Origin: Aliiroseovarius salicola
Lineage (GTDB): Bacteria > Pseudomonadota > Alphaproteobacteria > Rhodobacterales > Rhodobacteraceae
Direction: 5' to 3'
Length of the DNA: 64,000 nt
Assembly (NCBI RefSeq): GCF_027891095.1
Contig: NZ_JAQIIO010000006.1
Coordinates: forward strand, 181,974 to 245,973
The notes under the pieces are model-generated. The model was not told the DNA's origin. It was given only the letters and a program-made list of their open reading frames with translations, and searched no databases. The position numbers and the translations under genes were made by a program. Each line of letters begins with the position of its first letter. The first letter of the stretch is position 1. Of this stretch, positions 18,839 through 27,888 are shown piece after piece.

Positions 18839-20992
18839 ATGTCGAAAAACAATTCCAGACCTCCAAGCTCAAAAGCGTCCCCGATGTTTCCGCTTGCCAG
18901 CCAGACCGCACGCCCTGCTCCTCTGGGTTCCTCCAAGCCCGGATTGGCACAGGCCCAGAAGGCGGTAAATACCGGTCAGGCTGCGATGGGTCATGGTCGT
19001 TTCAAAGATGCGGCGAACGCATTTCATGAAGCCGCGCGATTGATGCCAAGAGATCCTCAGATTTGGACCGTTTATGCCAAGTCTCTGTCGATGCTTGGGG
19101 ACAAAGCCGCAGTCAAACGAGCACAGAAGCTGATGAAAAAGCTTGGCATTCCTGCACCTACGCAAAAGAAACTTCTTGCACAGATGACCCGAAGCAATAC
19201 GCAGACGTCACGGCAAAGCATCGGGATCCCCTCTTCGACCATCAACCAACTGCTCGCAAGGTTCAATTCCGGCGAAGCCGAGGCCGTTTCCAAGGAATCT
19301 GATGCACTTGCAAAAGATAACCCTAAAAATGAAGTCATCCGCTTGATACTTGGTGCCTCTTTGGCATCTCTGGGTCAGGTGGACAGGGCCGAACAGGCAT
19401 ATCAGGAAGCTCTGGCACTCGCACCTGACTATGCGGAAGTCATGACCAACTATGCCGAACTTCTGATCAAGCAACGTCGCTTCAACGAAGCTTATGACCT
19501 GCTGCGTGAGGCCTATCGCCAAATCCCTTCAAATTCCAATGTACGCGGAAATCTGGGACATGTGCTGAAGGAACTCAGCCGCCCGCACGAAGCAGTTCCT
19601 CACTTTGACGCTGTTCTAAAGGTCGACCCATCAAATCGTCTGGCGCGCCTTCTGCGCGTGGACTGCCTGATCACACTGGAGCGCCACGAAGAGGCATTGG
19701 ACGACTTTGAAGCGATGCCTGAGGAACTGCGTAATCAATCTGAACAAATGGCGATGCGTTCAGTAGCTTTGGATCAGGCCGGCCGGTCAGAGGAAGGTCT
19801 GGCATTGGCTCGCAAGGCGTTTGAAAAAGCTCCAACTGTAACCCGAGTGGCGACCATGACGGCCAATCTGCTGCAGCAACATGGAAAATTCGAGGAAGCC
19901 GAAACTCTGCTGAGGAACGCAATCGGGAAAGGTTTGAAGTCCGGAACCGTTTATCGTCAGATTTCAAGTGGTCGAAAAATCCAACTTGATGATCCTGTGG
20001 CGTTGGACATGATCTCTCTGTGGGAGAACGAGCCCGAGTTCCCAGGTCGCGCTGATCTTGGTTACGCGCTGGTCAAATTAATGGAAGACAACAAACAATT
20101 TGATAAAGTTTGGCCGTATCTTGAAGCGGCAAATGCGTCGGCTTTAAGGGATTTTCCAAACACCAAAGGAAGAGACCAAAACGAGTTCGACAAAATGGTT
20201 CGATTTGTTGGTGGAATGGATATGTCGCGGATCGGATCGGTAGGATATCAGGATGACAGCCCGATTTTCATCACCGGCATGCCAAGATCGGGCACGACAT
20301 TGGTTGAGCAGATTCTCGCCAGTCACTCTCGTGTTACGGGCGGCGACGAGATGGCGCTTTTCCACACGATTGGCTTTGACCACGCCAATAAAGTTTTGGC
20401 GGAAGGCGGATCAATCAATGATGTAAACGCCCAGATGCTTGATGAAATCGGCAAGGAATATCGTGAGGCCGTTCTGAAACGCTTCCCGGAGGCGGATATC
20501 GTGACCGACAAGTCAATTTCGACCTACAAGGTGGCGCCTTTGGTATGGTTGGCCCTACCCAAGGCAAAGATCGTCGCGTTGCGTCGTGACCCCCGCGACA
20601 ACCTATTTTCGATGCTGAAAAACCGCTTCGTCGCGGGCGCCCACACCTATACCTATGATCAGGCCGATCTGGTGGAGGTCTATCGTCTGTTTACCGAATA
20701 TCTGGCGGAATGGCGCAAGATCGCGGCGGATCGGATTTATGAGATCCAATATGAAGACCTTGTGGCTGATCCGGAAACACAAGTACGCAAGCTGTTGGAA
20801 TTCTGTGAGCTTGAGTGGGAAGATGCCTGTATGTCTTTCCACAAAAACACGCGCAAAGTGAAGACCTTGTCAATCCATCAGGCACGACAACCGCTTTACA
20901 ACTCATCTATTGGTCGTTGGCGCCAATATGAGGACAAACTGGGAGTGATGCTGGACGGGTTGAAGGGTCTGGACGGGGTTCCGGAAGATTGA
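18839..20992 (+). CDS. TPR-repeat sulfotransferase
   Basis: A 717-residue fusion protein. Residues 40-380 are tetratricopeptide repeats (for example AEQAYQEALALAPDYAEVMT near 184-203). From about 470 onward there is a PAPS-dependent sulfotransferase domain with the 5'-phosphosulfate loop GMPRSGTT (480-487) and the 3'-phosphate motif RRDPRDN (582-588). TPR-sulfotransferases of this size are frequent in marine alphaproteobacteria and are thought to sulfate proteins or surface glycans. No signal peptide is evident. The gene is monocistronic and followed by a repeat element. Its substrate cannot be inferred. Confidence 0.88.
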   Translation: MSKNNSRPPSSKASPMFPLASQTARPAPLGSSKPGLAQAQKAVNTGQAAMGHGRFKDAANAFHEAARLMPRDPQIWTVYAKSLSMLGDKAAVKRAQKLMKKLGIPAPTQKKLLAQMTRSNTQTSRQSIGIPSSTINQLLARFNSGEAEAVSKESDALAKDNPKNEVIRLILGASLASLGQVDRAEQAYQEALALAPDYAEVMTNYAELLIKQRRFNEAYDLLREAYRQIPSNSNVRGNLGHVLKELSRPHEAVPHFDAVLKVDPSNRLARLLRVDCLITLERHEEALDDFEAMPEELRNQSEQMAMRSVALDQAGRSEEGLALARKAFEKAPTVTRVATMTANLLQQHGKFEEAETLLRNAIGKGLKSGTVYRQISSGRKIQLDDPVALDMISLWENEPEFPGRADLGYALVKLMEDNKQFDKVWPYLEAANASALRDFPNTKGRDQNEFDKMVRFVGGMDMSRIGSVGYQDDSPIFITGMPRSGTTLVEQILASHSRVTGGDEMALFHTIGFDHANKVLAEGGSINDVNAQMLDEIGKEYREAVLKRFPEADIVTDKSISTYKVAPLVWLALPKAKIVALRRDPRDNLFSMLKNRFVAGAHTYTYDQADLVEVYRLFTEYLAEWRKIAADRIYEIQYEDLVADPETQVRKLLEFCELEWEDACMSFHKNTRKVKTLSIHQARQPLYNSSIGRWRQYEDKLGVMLDGLKGLDGVPED

Positions 20993-21001
20993 CGCCAAAG
21001 A

Positions 21002-21063
21002 GAGGGGTGTTGCCCCTCGCCTCTTCGAGGCTCACCCCAAGGTATTTTTGGCAAGAAAAAAGG
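21002..21063. repeat. Intergenic repeat element, copy A
   Basis: A G+C-rich imperfect palindrome (GGGGTGTTGCCCCTCGCC, then a CTCACCCC arm) followed by GGTATTTTTGGCAAGAAAAA. A second copy with the same order and near-identical tail lies at 30933-30990. Both sit between converging genes and abut a separate hairpin. This layout resembles a dispersed intergenic repeat common in Rhodobacteraceae, possibly a terminator or an mRNA-end stabiliser. Confidence 0.7.
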
Positions 21064-21082
21064 GGGCGGTTTCTGCCCCCTT
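21060..21082 (-). terminator. Intrinsic terminator of the dctD-like gene
   Basis: On the minus strand AAGGGGGC pairs with GCCCCC, and a run of T follows, drawn from the A-run at the tail of repeat copy A. It begins only a few bases after the stop of the leftward regulator gene. Confidence 0.85.
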
Positions 21083-21085
21083 GAT

Positions 21086-22420
21086 TTATTGTAAGTAATC
21101 GGCGCGTTGAAGTCCGTATTTGGCCATCTTCTCATTCAGCGTGCGTCGCGGCAGGCAGAGCTCTTCCATCACACCCACAATCGAGCCCTTGTGGCGGCGC
21201 ATCGTGTTGTCAATCAACATGCGTTCAAACGCCTCTACATATTCCTTGAGCGGTTTGCCCTCGGTGGTCATGACCGGCTGCACCTCTTCATGATCGGTCA
21301 TCAACAACGAAGAAATGGTTCCGGTTCCCCGACGCGCCTGAAGCACCGCGCGTTCCGCGATATTGATCAGCTGTCGAATGTTGCCGGGCCAGGGGGCCTG
21401 CATCAGCTGGGCTGCTTCCTGGACACTGACGGTTGGGGCAGCGCAGCCGTATTCTTCTGCGAATTGATCGGCAAACCGGGTGAAGAGCATCAGGATATCT
21501 TCGCCCCTCTGACGCAGCGGCGGCAAGGTAATCTTCATCGCGGCAAGGCGATAGAAAAGGTCCGGGCGTAAGCAGTCTTCGCAGGTCTTCCCCTGTTCTT
21601 GCAGGTTGCAGATCGCCACCACGCGGGTTTCGGCTGGTGACCCCTGATCATTGATCCATGTGAGCAACCGCGCCTGAAGGGTCATTGGCAGAGCTTCGAT
21701 ATCCTCGAGCACCAGAGTGCCACCGCGCGCCTCTTCGACATAGGGTTGCTGACCACCCTCCTCCATCGGGCCAAACAGGCGGCGGCCCAACACTTCTTCA
21801 TCCTGACCCAGGCAGGGGACCACAACAAATTTCTTTCCGGTTTTTGCGCCAACTGCGTGAAGCGCGTGGGCCACCAGCGTTTTACCAGTGCCGGTTTCAC
21901 CTTCGATCAACACATGACCATCGGATTGACCAAGATCCAGAATATCTTCGCGAAGTCTGGACATGACCGGAGAAGCGCCAATCAGCTTCTTCATGATGGT
22001 CGACCCATCCCCAAGCTCTTTGCGCAGCGCACGGGCATCCAGCGCGAGCCGCCGACGATGCGTGGCTTTTTTCACCAGATTTGTCATATTGTCCGGATTG
22101 AAGGGTTTTTCGAGAAAATCAAACGCCCCGACGCGCATCGCTTCAACCGCCATCGGAACGTCGCCATGTCCCGTAATCATGATCACCGGTAAGCTGCTGT
22201 CGAGTGACATGAGTTTCTTGAGAAAATCCATACCGTCCATGCCCGGCATCCGGATGTCGGAAATCACAACGCCAGGATATTCCGCACCAATCCCTTTCAA
22301 AGCATCTGCTGCAGAAGGAAAGGTTTCCGTCTGAAACCCGGACAGCGCAAGCCATTGCGAAATGGACTGTCGCATATCCTGTTCGTCATCGACGATCGCG
22401 ATTTTCATTGCCTGAGCCAT
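21086..22420 (-). CDS. DctD-like response regulator with degenerate AAA+ domain
   Basis: A 444-residue NtrC-family regulator. The receiver domain (1-120) has D55 as phospho-acceptor, T83 and K105. The AAA+ domain retains Walker A (GETGTGKT, 174-181) but lacks GAFTGA. After RRLFG (213-217) the expected loop is replaced by about 15 residues, roughly six fewer than usual. Walker B reads LVLEDI rather than LxLDEI. A Fis-type C-terminal DNA-binding segment (KGSIVGVMEELCLPRRTL) is intact. It should bind DNA and respond to its kinase, but contacting sigma-54 is unlikely. The ATG at 22420 has a GAGGAG site. The DctB-like kinase gene lies 64 bp upstream. Confidence 0.88.
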   Translation of the reverse strand: MAQAMKIAIVDDEQDMRQSISQWLALSGFQTETFPSAADALKGIGAEYPGVVISDIRMPGMDGMDFLKKLMSLDSSLPVIMITGHGDVPMAVEAMRVGAFDFLEKPFNPDNMTNLVKKATHRRRLALDARALRKELGDGSTIMKKLIGASPVMSRLREDILDLGQSDGHVLIEGETGTGKTLVAHALHAVGAKTGKKFVVVPCLGQDEEVLGRRLFGPMEEGGQQPYVEEARGGTLVLEDIEALPMTLQARLLTWINDQGSPAETRVVAICNLQEQGKTCEDCLRPDLFYRLAAMKITLPPLRQRGEDILMLFTRFADQFAEEYGCAAPTVSVQEAAQLMQAPWPGNIRQLINIAERAVLQARRGTGTISSLLMTDHEEVQPVMTTEGKPLKEYVEAFERMLIDNTMRRHKGSIVGVMEELCLPRRTLNEKMAKYGLQRADYLQ

Positions 22421-22484
22421 GGCTACTCCTCTTTGTCGCTTGGACCATCGCGGCCCTCACGCTCACCATTCTTAGATGGCCACC

Positions 22485-24284
22485 TTATTCGGCAGCTTCA
22501 ATATCTCTGTCATCTTCTTTCAGGATCGGAAGCTCGACTTCAAACACAGCACCTCCGTCCTGGCCATTACGAGCGATTAACCGCCCACCGAAGTCATTGA
22601 CAATGCCTGATGAGATGGCGAGGCCCAACCCAACACCATCTCCTGGGGCCTTGGTAGTATAGAAAGGTTCAAAGAGGTTATCCAGATCACTTACCCCTGT
22701 CCCGTTGTCACGCACCGATATCAAAGCGTAATCACCTCGGCTGACAATGATATCGACCTGCGGGGCATCCACTGTTTTGGTGGCATCAATGGCATTTCGC
22801 ATCAGGTTGATCAGAACCTGCTCAAGACGCAGCCGGTCCCCCATCACCATGACTGGATCACGGGGAATGTTACGCGTAATAAGAACTTCGCGACGTTTCA
22901 GCTGCGGTTCCATCATGGAAAGCGCTGAAGATACGCAATCGCGGATATCCATCGGCTCAAATGCGTCACCACCTTTTCGAGCATAGGATTTCAGCTGCTT
23001 GGTGATTGCCCCCATCCGTTCGATCAGATCATCAATGCGCTGGAAACTCGACAAGGCTTCGTCGGGTCGCTTGCGTTGAAGCAAAAGCTTGGCCCCTGCG
23101 AGATAGGTTTTCATGGCAGCAAGCGGTTGGTTCAATTCGTGACTGACGGCGGCAGACATCTCACCCAATGCGGCAAGTTTTGAGCTTTGCGCCAACGTTT
23201 GTTCGGCAACCTGAAGGTTCTTCTCCGCCCGTTGACGTTCCGATATTTCCCTTTGTAGCTGGTCATTTAGCTGTCGAAGTTCAGCTGACTCCTGGGCAAA
23301 AACCAAGGATCTGAACTGTGCCCTGCGACTGATCAGATAGAAGGTGAGCGACAACAGCATGGCAAAGGCCATGATTTCAAGAGACAGGAACGCATTCACC
23401 TTTTCCCGAACCGAAGCATATGAGGTGAAAGAGGTGATGCGCCAACCCTGAAAAGGAACGCGCCCTTCGTGCCGCATGACCGCTTCACCTAAAAACAGCA
23501 TTTCAGAGGGAAGCGCAGACCAATCTGCTGTGCTTCGAAAACTGCGACGAATTGCAGCCATTGCGGGCACGGTTTCAAGCGCTTCATCTGCGTGTTTGCC
23601 ACGCCATCTTGGCTCGGTGGCAAGAATAACCTGGCCTTCTGAATTGGTAACTAAAATCGCATCAGAAATACCTGCCCAACTTGCTTCGAACTTGTTCAGG
23701 TCAACTTCGACGACAATCACACCGATCACCTTGTTTCCGGCTTCAATCTTGCGTGAATAGGTAAATTCGTAAGCGCCCGCTTCGGTCTGGACTGCTGAAA
23801 ACACGGTTTCCGAACTCCGCAATGCATCGACAAAATGTGGATCGGAACGGTGCACCTCTCCCAGAGTTTCGCGGTTGGTCGCGGCGACAATGCGCCCGTC
23901 ACCATCGAGGAGCACCAGAGATTTCGCCTCAATTTCTTCGCGATAGGAAATGAGACGAGAGGAGCTTTGTGTAAAGTCAGAGGAATTCAGCGCGTTGATT
24001 AGCGCCGGGTCGCGAGACAGAAGCAACGGCACCACTGAATTGCGCTGCAATTCGCTGATAAGATTACCCGAATATAGTGCGACGCGAAGCTCCGCCCGGT
24101 TTCGGGTTGTCTCTGTGTAGCGTTCTGTCAGCCAACGGTTTGAAAAGAAAATCACCGCGGCGGCAAATGAAACAAGCAGCAACAACGCTAGTCGCGCGCG
24201 CATTGACACACCCGTGCGCGGTGTGGGCACCGGCTTCACGGTTTTTGCTGTGGAGCTATGTGAATTATGCGCACGGTCGGCCAT
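22485..24284 (-). CDS. DctB-like sensor histidine kinase
   Basis: A 599-residue inner-membrane kinase with the DctB layout: helix near 30-48, a long periplasmic double PDC/Cache-type sensor (50-295), a second helix near 298-318, a coiled coil (325-370), the phospho-accepting His382 in LGEMSAAVSHELNQPLAAMK, and an ATPase domain with an N-box (NLMRNAIDAT) and G-boxes (DNGTGVSDLD, GVGLGLAIS). DctB proteins sense C4-dicarboxylates. The TRAP genes at 1.9-5.1 kb are 16 kb away, so the target is not implied by neighbourhood. It is cotranscribed with the following regulator. Confidence 0.9.
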   Translation of the reverse strand: MADRAHNSHSSTAKTVKPVPTPRTGVSMRARLALLLLVSFAAAVIFFSNRWLTERYTETTRNRAELRVALYSGNLISELQRNSVVPLLLSRDPALINALNSSDFTQSSSRLISYREEIEAKSLVLLDGDGRIVAATNRETLGEVHRSDPHFVDALRSSETVFSAVQTEAGAYEFTYSRKIEAGNKVIGVIVVEVDLNKFEASWAGISDAILVTNSEGQVILATEPRWRGKHADEALETVPAMAAIRRSFRSTADWSALPSEMLFLGEAVMRHEGRVPFQGWRITSFTSYASVREKVNAFLSLEIMAFAMLLSLTFYLISRRAQFRSLVFAQESAELRQLNDQLQREISERQRAEKNLQVAEQTLAQSSKLAALGEMSAAVSHELNQPLAAMKTYLAGAKLLLQRKRPDEALSSFQRIDDLIERMGAITKQLKSYARKGGDAFEPMDIRDCVSSALSMMEPQLKRREVLITRNIPRDPVMVMGDRLRLEQVLINLMRNAIDATKTVDAPQVDIIVSRGDYALISVRDNGTGVSDLDNLFEPFYTTKAPGDGVGLGLAISSGIVNDFGGRLIARNGQDGGAVFEVELPILKEDDRDIEAAE

Positions 24285-24320
24285 GGCGCAATTCTACGCG
24301 CCATGGCGAAAGGCCACAAG

Positions 24321-24989
24321 TCAGGCAGCAACCACAGCGTCCACCAACGAGCGGAACATTGCCACCCCATCGGTTCCACCATGCAGCTCATCCACGCAGC
24401 GCTCCGGGTGCGGCATCATGCCAAGAACACGACGGTTCTTGGAAATCACACCAGCGATGTCACCAGTCGAACCGTTCGGATTATCTGTGTAGGTGAACGC
24501 AATGCGACCCTCGTCCCGCAACTGTGCGAGCTTTTCGTTGGTCACATTGTAATTGCCATCATGGTGCGCAACCGGAACCGTGATCTCTTGCCCAAGCTCA
24601 TAGCCAGCCGTGAAGTCATTTTCAGTGGTTTCCACCTTCAAACCAATAGGTTTGCAGATGAACTTCAGGTTTGAATTGCGCATCAGAGCGCCGGGCAGGA
24701 TGCCGGTTTCGGTGAGCACCTGAAACCCGTTGCAGATGCCGATTGCATAGCCGCCACGTTCGGTGTGGCGAATGAGCGATTTGGTGATCGGTGACTGGGC
24801 GGCAATCGCCCCGCAGCGCAGGTAATCTCCAAACGAAAATCCGCCAGGAACGCCCACGATGTCCAGATCGCCCGGCAGTTCGGTTTCCTTGTGCCAGATC
24901 ATGGTCACATCGGCGCCAGCCCGCTCAAACGCCACCGCAAGATCGCGGTCGCAGTTCGAACCCGGAAATACAATAACTCCGGCCTTCAT
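24321..24989 (-). CDS. purQ: Phosphoribosylformylglycinamidine synthase subunit PurQ
   Basis: Glutamine amidotransferase subunit of the three-part FGAM synthase (PurLQS). The 222-residue product starts MKAGVIVFPGSNCDRDL. It carries the nucleophile cysteine in GICNGFQVL and the His/Glu pair in MMPHPERC. The ATG at 24989 shares one base with the purS stop (TGATG). It is the last gene of purC-purS-purQ; purL is not in the window. Confidence 0.96.
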   Translation of the reverse strand: MKAGVIVFPGSNCDRDLAVAFERAGADVTMIWHKETELPGDLDIVGVPGGFSFGDYLRCGAIAAQSPITKSLIRHTERGGYAIGICNGFQVLTETGILPGALMRNSNLKFICKPIGLKVETTENDFTAGYELGQEITVPVAHHDGNYNVTNEKLAQLRDEGRIAFTYTDNPNGSTGDIAGVISKNRRVLGMMPHPERCVDELHGGTDGVAMFRSLVDAVVAA

Positions 24990-25219
24990 CACAGCACCTG
25001 AATAGCGTAGTTTTCGATCACGGTGTTGGCGAGCAGTTTTTCGCACATATCCTTGATCTGGTCTTCGGTGGTGCCTTCAGCCACGTCCAGTTCAATCACT
25101 TTGCCCTGACGCACTTTTTCCACGCCATCAAAGCCCAGATTGCCAAGCGCATGGCGTACGGCCTCGCCCTGCGGGTCAAGAACGCCGGTTTTAAGCATCA
25201 CGTCTACACGAACTTTCAT
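24989..25219 (-). CDS. purS: Phosphoribosylformylglycinamidine synthase subunit PurS
   Basis: Small 76-residue scaffold protein linking PurQ and PurL. It shows the family pattern MKVRVDVMLKTGVLDPQGEAV, then LGNLGFDGVEKVRQGK, and a C-terminal NTVIENYAIQVL. It lies 12 bp after purC and overlaps purQ by one base. The presence of PurS shows that this organism uses the short PurL form. Confidence 0.96.
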   Translation of the reverse strand: MKVRVDVMLKTGVLDPQGEAVRHALGNLGFDGVEKVRQGKVIELDVAEGTTEDQIKDMCEKLLANTVIENYAIQVL

Positions 25220-25231
25220 AGGAGTGCTTCC

Positions 25232-25996
25232 TCAGTTGATCAGGGTGGGATTGGTATTGGGATGGGTCACGTTCGAGGGCAGTACCCCCAGACGACGCGC
25301 CACTTCGGTATAGGCATCGGTCAGGTTTCCGAGATCACGACGGAACACATCCTTGTCGAGTTTCTCGCCGGTTTCAATGTCCCAGAGGCGGCAGCTGTCC
25401 GGGCTGATTTCATCCGCCAGGATCAGGCGTGGGAATTCGCCATCATAGACACGGCCAAACTCAATTTTGAAATCGATCAGCTTAATGCCAACGCCGAACA
25501 TCACACCGGACATATAGTCATTCACGCGCAGGGCCATGTCGACGATTTCGCCGAGCTCCTGCTGGTTGGCCCAACCAAACGCAAGAATATATTCTTCCGG
25601 CACCAAAGGATCGCCCAGGCTGTCATCTTTGTAGGAGAATTCAACAATCGGACGCGGCAGACGCGTGCCCTCTTCCATACCCAAACGTTTCGCCATGGAA
25701 CCAGCTGCATAATTGCGCACGATCACTTCCAGCGGAACGATTTCTGCGGCTTTGATCAACTGCTCACGCATGTTCAGGCGTTTGATGAAATGGGTGGGGA
25801 TACCGATATTACCCAGACCAGTCATGAAAAACTCGCTCAGGCGGTTGTTAAGGACACCCTTGCCATCGATCACGTCTTTTTTTTCGGCGTTAAAGGCGGT
25901 GGCATCATCTTTAAAATACTGGACAATTGTCCCCGGCTCAGGCCCTTCATAGAGAACTTTTGCCTTGCCTTCGTAGAGTTTTTTGCGCCGTGCCAT
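25232..25996 (-). CDS. purC: Phosphoribosylaminoimidazole-succinocarboxamide synthase
   Basis: SAICAR synthase of de novo purine synthesis. The 254-residue product begins [18 protein letters not shown] and contains [16 protein letters not shown] and KIEFGR blocks typical of PurC. The ATG at 25996 is the family start; the open frame continues upstream without resemblance. It is the first gene of the purC-S-Q operon. Confidence 0.96.
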   Translation of the reverse strand: MARRKKLYEGKAKVLYEGPEPGTIVQYFKDDATAFNAEKKDVIDGKGVLNNRLSEFFMTGLGNIGIPTHFIKRLNMREQLIKAAEIVPLEVIVRNYAAGSMAKRLGMEEGTRLPRPIVEFSYKDDSLGDPLVPEEYILAFGWANQQELGEIVDMALRVNDYMSGVMFGVGIKLIDFKIEFGRVYDGEFPRLILADEISPDSCRLWDIETGEKLDKDVFRRDLGNLTDAYTEVARRLGVLPSNVTHPNTNPTLIN

Positions 25997-26247
25997 CGGA
26001 TCCCCGCCATTTGGTTGCAGCCCGCGGGTGTCCTGCGACTCCCGCCTGTTGCACGCCCTATACGCATTTCCGGTGCGTGGAGCAAGAATGGGGGTGGGAA
26101 TGTCGCACATTATCGCAAATTTCCTGCTATTGTGATCATCACCAACGCATTTTCCTTTGCTTGTGAGCGTTAGCGGGGTTGCGACAGGCCCGTCAGATTG
26201 GCATATCTGAAACAAAGGAATGTTCACCTAAGGATAGGGAAACCCGT

Positions 26248-26559
26248 ATGACCACTTTTGACGATCGCGAAACCGCTTTTGAAGCAAAATTTGCGCATGA
26301 CGAAGAAATGCAATTCAAGGCCGAAGCCCGCACCAACAAGAAACTGGGCCTGTGGGCGGCGGAAAAACTGGGCAAAACCGGTGACGAAGCTGATGCTTAT
26401 GCCAAAGAAGTTATTGCATCAGATTTCGAAGAAGCCGGTCACGAGGATGTGGTACGCAAGGTCGTCGGCGATCTGAACACCGTCACTGCTGAAGAAGTAC
26501 GCGCCAAACGTGCTGCTCTTATGATTGAAGCCAAAGAAGAACTGGCTGGAGAAGCCTGA
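26248..26559 (+). CDS. F1-ATPase inhibitor zeta subunit (DUF1476)
   Basis: A 103-residue helical protein starting MTTFDDRETAFEAKFAHDEE, the hallmark of the DUF1476 family. In Paracoccus denitrificans the founding member was shown to be the zeta subunit, whose N-terminal region inserts into F1 and blocks ATP hydrolysis. The ATG at 26248 follows AAGGATAGGG. It stands alone, flanked by purC and a terminator, away from any atp operon. Confidence 0.93.
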   Translation: MTTFDDRETAFEAKFAHDEEMQFKAEARTNKKLGLWAAEKLGKTGDEADAYAKEVIASDFEEAGHEDVVRKVVGDLNTVTAEEVRAKRAALMIEAKEELAGEA

Positions 26560-26580
26560 TCAGTTTGGTCTATGACACGT

Positions 26581-26610
26581 AAAGGCGCACCCAATAGGTG
26601 CGTCTTTTTT
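26581..26610 (+). terminator. Intrinsic terminator after the ATPase inhibitor gene
   Basis: AAAGGCGCACC and GGTGCGTCTTTTTT form a stem with a short AATA-type loop and a run of six T, 21 bp after the stop codon. Confidence 0.93.
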
Positions 26611-26818
26611 CTTGCGTTCTTGGATTTTGTTTCCGACATCACCAACGGACAATCAGCACTGTTTGTCCGTGCGAATAGGTCACGCATTGATTGCTATACT
26701 CACCTCACTCATCATCTCCATGAACGGAATGAATTTGCGCTGCTTTGAAATCCATGGCAGTTAGCGCCCAGATCACAATCCTCTGCGGGAAATGCCCCGC
26801 AATTCTTCGGAGACAGAC

Positions 26819-27832
26819 ATGACAGATGCTCTGACACAACTGCTTGGTGAACGCGACTGGCTGATGGCGGATGGCGCCACTGGCACCACGTTGTTCAATA
26901 TGGGCCTGACTTCGGGTGACGCACCCGAGCTTTGGAACGTAGAGGAACAGGATAAGATTCGCGCACTATACAGCGGTGCTGTGGATGCGGGCTCTGATAT
27001 CTTTCTCACCAACTCTTTCGGCGGCAATGCCTCGCGTCTGAAGTTGCATGGCGCGGAAGATCGCGTATTTGAACTCAACAAGGCCGCCGCCGAGTTGGGA
27101 CGTGAGGTCGCGGACGCCTCGGGTCGTAAGGTTATTGTAGCTGGCTCAGTTGGACCTACCGGTGAGATCATGGAGCCGATGGGCAGCCTGACCTTCGACG
27201 GTGCGGTTGAAATGTTCCACGAACAAGCCGAAGGACTTAAGGCTGGTGGCGCAGATGTTCTTTGGGTCGAAACCATCTCGGCTTTTGATGAATACAAAGC
27301 AGCCGCGAAGGCCGCCGAACTGGCCGGAATGGCCTGGTGTGGCACGATGAGCTTTGACACAGCCGGACGCACCATGATGGGCGTGACCTCTGCGGATTTG
27401 GCTCAGATGGTTGAAGGCCTGCCCAATCCGCCAATTGCCTTTGGTGCCAATTGCGGTGTCGGAGCGGCAGACCTTCTGCGGACCGTTCTGGGTTTCGCAG
27501 CCCAGGGTACGGAACGTCCGATTATTGCCAAGGGCAACGCGGGTATTCCGAAATATGTTGATGGGCACATCCATTATGACGGCACGCCCGACCTTATGGG
27601 CGACTACGCTGTTATTGCTCGTGATTGCGGTGCCCGGATCATTGGTGGCTGCTGTGGCACCACGGCAGAGCATTTGCGGTCCATGCGTGAGGCGTTGGAA
27701 ACCCGACCGAAAAGCGACACACGTCCGACACTGGACGAGATTGCAGACGCTCTTGGCGGATTTTCTTCTGCCTCTGATGGCACCGGCGATGACGAAGCCC
27801 CTGCCCGTCGCACGCGCCGCCGACGCGGCTGA
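26819..27832 (+). CDS. Homocysteine S-methyltransferase (stand-alone domain of split methionine synthase)
   Basis: A 337-residue TIM-barrel methyltransferase. Zinc ligands are C212 (GANCGVGAADLL) and C278/C279 (GGCCGTTAEH), and the N-terminus MADGATGTTLFNMGL is typical. It corresponds to the homocysteine-binding module of MetH or to BHMT/BmtA. With the corrinoid protein 1.3 kb downstream it probably forms a methionine synthase split into separate polypeptides, as reported for Phaeobacter inhibens from mutant-fitness work. A betaine-dependent reaction cannot be excluded. The C-terminal tail is strongly basic (RRTRRRRG). The ATG at 26819 follows CGGAGAC. Confidence 0.88.
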   Translation: MTDALTQLLGERDWLMADGATGTTLFNMGLTSGDAPELWNVEEQDKIRALYSGAVDAGSDIFLTNSFGGNASRLKLHGAEDRVFELNKAAAELGREVADASGRKVIVAGSVGPTGEIMEPMGSLTFDGAVEMFHEQAEGLKAGGADVLWVETISAFDEYKAAAKAAELAGMAWCGTMSFDTAGRTMMGVTSADLAQMVEGLPNPPIAFGANCGVGAADLLRTVLGFAAQGTERPIIAKGNAGIPKYVDGHIHYDGTPDLMGDYAVIARDCGARIIGGCCGTTAEHLRSMREALETRPKSDTRPTLDEIADALGGFSSASDGTGDDEAPARRTRRRRG

Positions 27833-27849
27833 TCTGATCCTCAGCAATT

Positions 27850-27882
27850 AAAAAGGTCCGCGATTCATGCGGGCCTTTTTTT
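27850..27882. terminator. Terminator between homocysteine methyltransferase and radical SAM gene
   Basis: AAAAAGGTCCGC and GCGGGCCTTTTTTT form a near-perfect stem with T-runs on both sides, between two converging genes. Confidence 0.9.
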
Positions 27883-27888
27883 ATTTAC

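Noticed and set aside
25151..26173. 340-codon rightward frame
   Set aside because: It is a shadow of purC and purS, whose protein motifs are unmistakable on the opposite strand.
26611..26818. SAM or SAH riboswitch upstream of the homocysteine methyltransferase
   Set aside because: No SAM-II, SAM/SAH or cobalamin riboswitch core could be recognised; the region looks unstructured by eye.
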